From positions 1 through 16,586 of the forward strand of contig JAWLAT010000050.1 in the NCBI GenBank assembly GCA_041395325.1: a DNA stretch of 16,586 bases, given 5' to 3'. Origin of the DNA: JAWLAT01 sp041395325 (GTDB taxonomy: Bacteria > Pseudomonadota > Gammaproteobacteria > Xanthomonadales > SZUA-5). Within the stretch, counting starts at the first letter, position 1. Each line of letters starts with the position of its first letter. The notes below the pieces were generated by a model, which saw nothing but the letters and a program-made list of their open reading frames with translations, searched no databases and was not told the DNA's origin. This document shows, piece after piece, positions 14,486 to 16,586 of this stretch. The translations under genes were made by a program, and so were the position numbers.

Positions 14486-15559
14486 CTAGCGACGCACCCG
14501 CGCCGCCAGCGGACGACCCAGCAGGCGGTTGCGACGCACGGCCTGCAGTGCCCAGCCGTGATAGACCAGCGCCATCAGCACAAAGCCCAGTGCGAGGGCC
14601 GGCTCGGGCCAGTCCAGTCGCTGACCGAGCACGCCGACGGCGACACAGGCGGTGGTCAGTGCTATCAACAACAGCAGGGTCTGGTGGCCGGAGAAGCCGG
14701 CGCGCAGCAGCAAATGATGGACATGGTTGTGATCGGGCTGGAAGGGTGAGACGCCCTCCTGCAGCCGGCGCAGCATCACCGAGACAGTGTCGATCAGCGG
14801 AATCGCGAACAACCACAGCGCCACGACCGGGGCGAAGGCGCGATAGGGCATCTGCGACAGATCGACGAACAAAAAGCCCAGCACGGTGCCCAGCGCCAGG
14901 CTGCCGCCGTTACCCAGGAATACCGGTGCACCCTCGCGTCGTGGCCAGTTGAAGGCGAGGAAACCAACCAGCGCACCGGCCAGAAGGGATACCGCCAGAG
15001 CCGCCGTGGAATGTCCGGCGAAGGCGGCCAGATAGGCCACCGCAATCAGGCTGATCAGCGCCAGCGAGCCGGACAAGCCGTCCAGCCCGTCGATCATGTT
15101 GAAGGCATTGATGACGCCGACCACGCAGAAGACCGTGAAGGGCACCGCCAGCCATTCGGCGGTCAGGGTGCCGGTGCCGAAGAGATCACCCAGGTCGGAC
15201 AATCGATGGCCGGCGCCGTAGATCAGCAACAGCGCCACCGCACCCTGCCAGAAGAAACGCACCCGCGCACTCTGTGGCGACAGATCATCGACTACGCCCA
15301 GCGTCAGCATCGCCAGCACGGCGATGACCCAGGGCCAGCCGGCCACCGACACCACCCCGGCAGGAACGGCAACGATACCCACGGCCAGGAACACACCCAG
15401 GCCACCGACCAGCGGCACGCTGCGGCGGTGGGTCTTGTGTCCATGCGGGTGATCGACCAGCCCGACGCGCTTGGCCAGCGGTGCCAGCAGCGGGATAGCG
15501 ACGGCGGCCAGCACGCTGGCCAGTGCCATCCAGGCGATCTTGGGCATCGCTTCCAGCAT
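14486..15559 (-). CDS. wecA: WecA/MraY-type undecaprenyl-phosphate sugar-1-phosphate transferase
   Basis: An inner-membrane enzyme that transfers a sugar-1-phosphate, usually GlcNAc-1-P from UDP-GlcNAc, to undecaprenyl phosphate and so starts O-antigen, ECA or similar polysaccharides. It has about ten hydrophobic segments. From the ATG at 15559 (357 residues), motifs are DHPHGHKTH with PLVGGLG near the N-terminus, the Mg-binding VVDD (D91-D92), NAFNMIDGLDGLSG (151-164), FLGNGGSLALG, and the WecA-type PDHNHVHH (D276-H282). The frame extends to 15607 (MSHRSAWCQG...), but that extension is unlike the family; 15559 and 15547 (preceded by GGAAG) are better starts. The nearby WecB-type epimerase on the same strand supports a polysaccharide role, although a 467-bp repeat-filled gap separates them. 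The substrate could be another UDP-HexNAc, as in WbpL-type members. Confidence 0.88.
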   Translation of the reverse strand: MLEAMPKIAWMALASVLAAVAIPLLAPLAKRVGLVDHPHGHKTHRRSVPLVGGLGVFLAVGIVAVPAGVVSVAGWPWVIAVLAMLTLGVVDDLSPQSARVRFFWQGAVALLLIYGAGHRLSDLGDLFGTGTLTAEWLAVPFTVFCVVGVINAFNMIDGLDGLSGSLALISLIAVAYLAAFAGHSTAALAVSLLAGALVGFLAFNWPRREGAPVFLGNGGSLALGTVLGFLFVDLSQMPYRAFAPVVALWLFAIPLIDTVSVMLRRLQEGVSPFQPDHNHVHHLLLRAGFSGHQTLLLLIALTTACVAVGVLGQRLDWPEPALALGFVLMALVYHGWALQAVRRNRLLGRPLAARVRR

Positions 15560-15773
15560 CCCGTACCCCCGTTCGGGACCTTGGCACCACGCGCTGCGGT
15601 GCGACATGAGCGCTCAACAATAACAGAGCGCGGCGGAACTGGCACTATCCAATGACGAATGTTGAAGTGATTGATTCAGGGAGAGTTTTATTGCGATTGG
15701 CGAAAGAATTGCGCGCCATTGACCGTCAGATTGAAAGAGAAAAGGCGCTGAACGGCAGTGGGAATCGGTTCTA

Positions 15774-15873
15774 GCGCGGCGAGCATCGCCGCTTTGGAGC
15801 GCGGCGAGTATCGCCGCTTTGGAGCGCGGCGAGTATCGCCGCTTTGGAGTGCGGCGAGCATCGCCGCTTTGGA
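15774..15873. repeat. Left arm of a repeat array: four exact 25-nt units
   Basis: Units start at 15774, 15799, 15824 and 15849, each GYGCGGCGAGYATCGCCGCT followed by TTGGA. Variation is restricted to Y positions (C/T at unit positions 2 and 11). Each unit contains a perfect 7-bp hairpin (GCGGCGA, 3-nt loop GCA or GTA, TCGCCGC); the variable loop base does not affect pairing. There are no spacers between units, so it is not a CRISPR. It lies in the gap between the wecB-type and wecA-type genes. Confidence 0.9.
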
Positions 15874-15940
15874 GGCTCTTGGCCGCGCGCTCAAGAGCTC
15901 GCAGGTAGAAGCCGAGTCGCGAAAAGCCTCCAAAGCGGCG
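15862..15940. repeat. Central inverted repeat joining the two arms
   Basis: A 16-bp perfect inverted repeat (15862-15877 with 15925-15940, CGCCGCTTTGGAGGCT and its complement) joins the arms. Inside it is a second hairpin (GCTCTTG at 15875-15881 with CAAGAGC at 15892-15898), giving a possible cruciform or branched RNA. The remaining centre (15899-15924) is not obviously repetitive. Confidence 0.75.
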
Positions 15941-16027
15941 CGTTGCGCCGCACTCCAAAGCGCGTTGCGCGGCACGCCAAAGCGCGTTGCGCCGCACTCC
16001 GAAGCGCGTTGCGCGGCACGCCAAAGC
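15930..16027. repeat. Right arm of the repeat array: one 25-nt and three 22-nt units, opposite orientation
   Basis: Plus-strand units are 15930-15954 (25 nt), 15955-15976, 15977-15998 and 15999-16020 (22 nt each), then a partial CCAAAGC to 16027. Units alternate between endings GCGCCGCACT and GCGCGGCACG, making a 44-nt higher-order period. The reverse complement starts GCTTTGG, as in the left arm, so the arms are related but diverged. The last partial unit shares its final base with the TAG stop of the wecB-type gene (16029-16027). The sequence from 15608 to 15773 between the array and wecA shows no clear gene. Confidence 0.88.
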
Positions 16028-16586
16028 TACTGGGCCCGCTCCCCCGCCAGCACCGCCACGATTCGCTCCGCCGCGCGGCCATCCCACAGCTCCGGCACCC
16101 TGGCCTGCGTGGGATCGGCGTTGAGGGCGCGGCGGAATTCGGCCTCCAGCCGGTCAGGATCGCGGCCGATCAGCACGTTGGTGCCTTCACTGCAGGTGAT
16201 CGGTCGCTCGGTGTTGTCGCGCAGGGTCAGGCAGGGCACGCCGAGTACGGTGGTCTCCTCCTGCAAGCCGCCGCTGTCGGTGGCGACCAGCCGTGCCTGC
16301 ATCGTCAAGGCGAGAAAATCCAGATAGCCCAGCGGTTCGGTGATGAACAATCCGCGGGCGGGTCGCTGTTCGTTCAGCAGATCGCCCAGACCGAAGGCCT
16401 CGATGCGGCCGCGGGTGCGGGGATGCACCGGAAAGACGATCGGCAGTTCGCCAGACAGCGCATGCAGGCGCCGCAACAGCGGTTCGAGCAGCAGCGGATC
16501 ATCGACCGTGGCCGGGCGATGCAGGGTCAGCAGCGCATAGCCGCGCGGCTGCAGACCGAGCTCGGCCAGCACCGGACGGGTCGCCG
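16027..16586 (-). CDS. wecB: UDP-N-acetylglucosamine 2-epimerase (non-hydrolysing), C-terminal part
   Basis: The minus frame is open through the right edge, so this is the C-terminal half only (about 186 residues seen). It interconverts UDP-GlcNAc and UDP-ManNAc in the cytoplasm, the first step towards ManNAc or ManNAcA in ECA, O-antigen or capsule. Family motifs in order: ALLTLHRPATVDDP, FPVHPRTR, TEPLGYLDFLALTMQARLVA, TDSGGLQEETTVLGVPCLTL, RDNTERPITCSEGTNVLIG. The TDSGG-QEE and RDNTERP motifs carry the UDP-binding and catalytic residues of WecB. A GTG at 16572 is in frame but internal. The stop abuts the repeat array. The next gene on the strand is the wecA-type transferase, so the two may act in one pathway; whether they form one transcript across the array is unknown. 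Confidence 0.92.
   Translation of the reverse strand, partial: ATRPVLAELGLQPRGYALLTLHRPATVDDPLLLEPLLRRLHALSGELPIVFPVHPRTRGRIEAFGLGDLLNEQRPARGLFITEPLGYLDFLALTMQARLVATDSGGLQEETTVLGVPCLTLRDNTERPITCSEGTNVLIGRDPDRLEAEFRRALNADPTQARVPELWDGRAAERIVAVLAGERAQ

Noticed and set aside
15774..16027. CRISPR array
   Set aside because: Units are contiguous with no spacers between them, they differ between arms, and no cas gene is present.
15614..16087. Minus-strand 157-codon frame over the repeat array
   Set aside because: It is made of translated palindromic repeats (SGDARR, PKRRYSPRSKAA) and overlaps the 3' end of the wecB-type gene in another frame.

Overview
The window is high-GC DNA from a Gram-negative bacterium, most likely a gammaproteobacterium close to the Xanthomonadales/Lysobacterales. 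The pointers are a DUF2058 (YaiL-type) gene, a GTGGGAG-headed REP/REPIN element, a C-terminal DGFE-type motif on a secreted protein, and WecA/WecB genes. The assignment is inference from gene content and repeat style, not from a marker gene. No rRNA, tRNA, phage, integrase or transposase gene was seen.

Layout. Positions 1-4550 (minus) hold most of a very large secreted protein with SdrD-B-like, DUF11-like and glycine-rich regions; its C-terminus runs off the left edge. A 105-bp divergent spacer separates it from a plus-strand gene (4656-6668) for an uncharacterised secreted protein. That gene converges, across a 13-bp perfect hairpin (6690-6720), on a minus-strand gene (6749-11215) for a roughly 1,490-residue secreted C25 (gingipain-like) cysteine peptidase with GEVED-type accessory regions. 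The left two thirds is therefore a block of exported, probably surface or extracellular proteins.

The right third is housekeeping and envelope biosynthesis, all on the minus strand. In transcription order it holds the 3' part of a WecB-type UDP-GlcNAc 2-epimerase (16027 to beyond the right edge), a WecA/MraY-type polyprenyl-phosphate sugar-1-phosphate transferase (14486-15559), a DUF2058 protein (13385-14026), a GxxExxY protein (12941-13345) and alanine racemase alr (11613-12644). WecB and WecA together suggest initiation of ECA, O-antigen or another polyprenyl-linked polysaccharide. The alr reading frame is broken by an apparent one-base loss near 11700; the missing C-terminal part is intact in another frame down to 11557.

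The gaps between these genes are rich in repeats. The wecB-wecA gap holds a two-armed array: four exact 25-nt units, a central inverted segment, then an opposite-facing arm of one 25-nt and three 22-nt units. The wecA-DUF2058 gap holds a 155-bp REPIN whose two REP units have covarying stems, plus a separate GC-rich hairpin. The GxxExxY gene is tightly bracketed by copies of a repeat built from 9-nt units (TTCGTGTCC-like). One copy overlaps the DUF2058 stop codon and carries the GxxExxY ribosome binding site; a third, inverted copy lies next to alr. The best candidate for an under-described system is this repeat-bracketed GxxExxY cassette, followed by the two-armed array between wecB and wecA.
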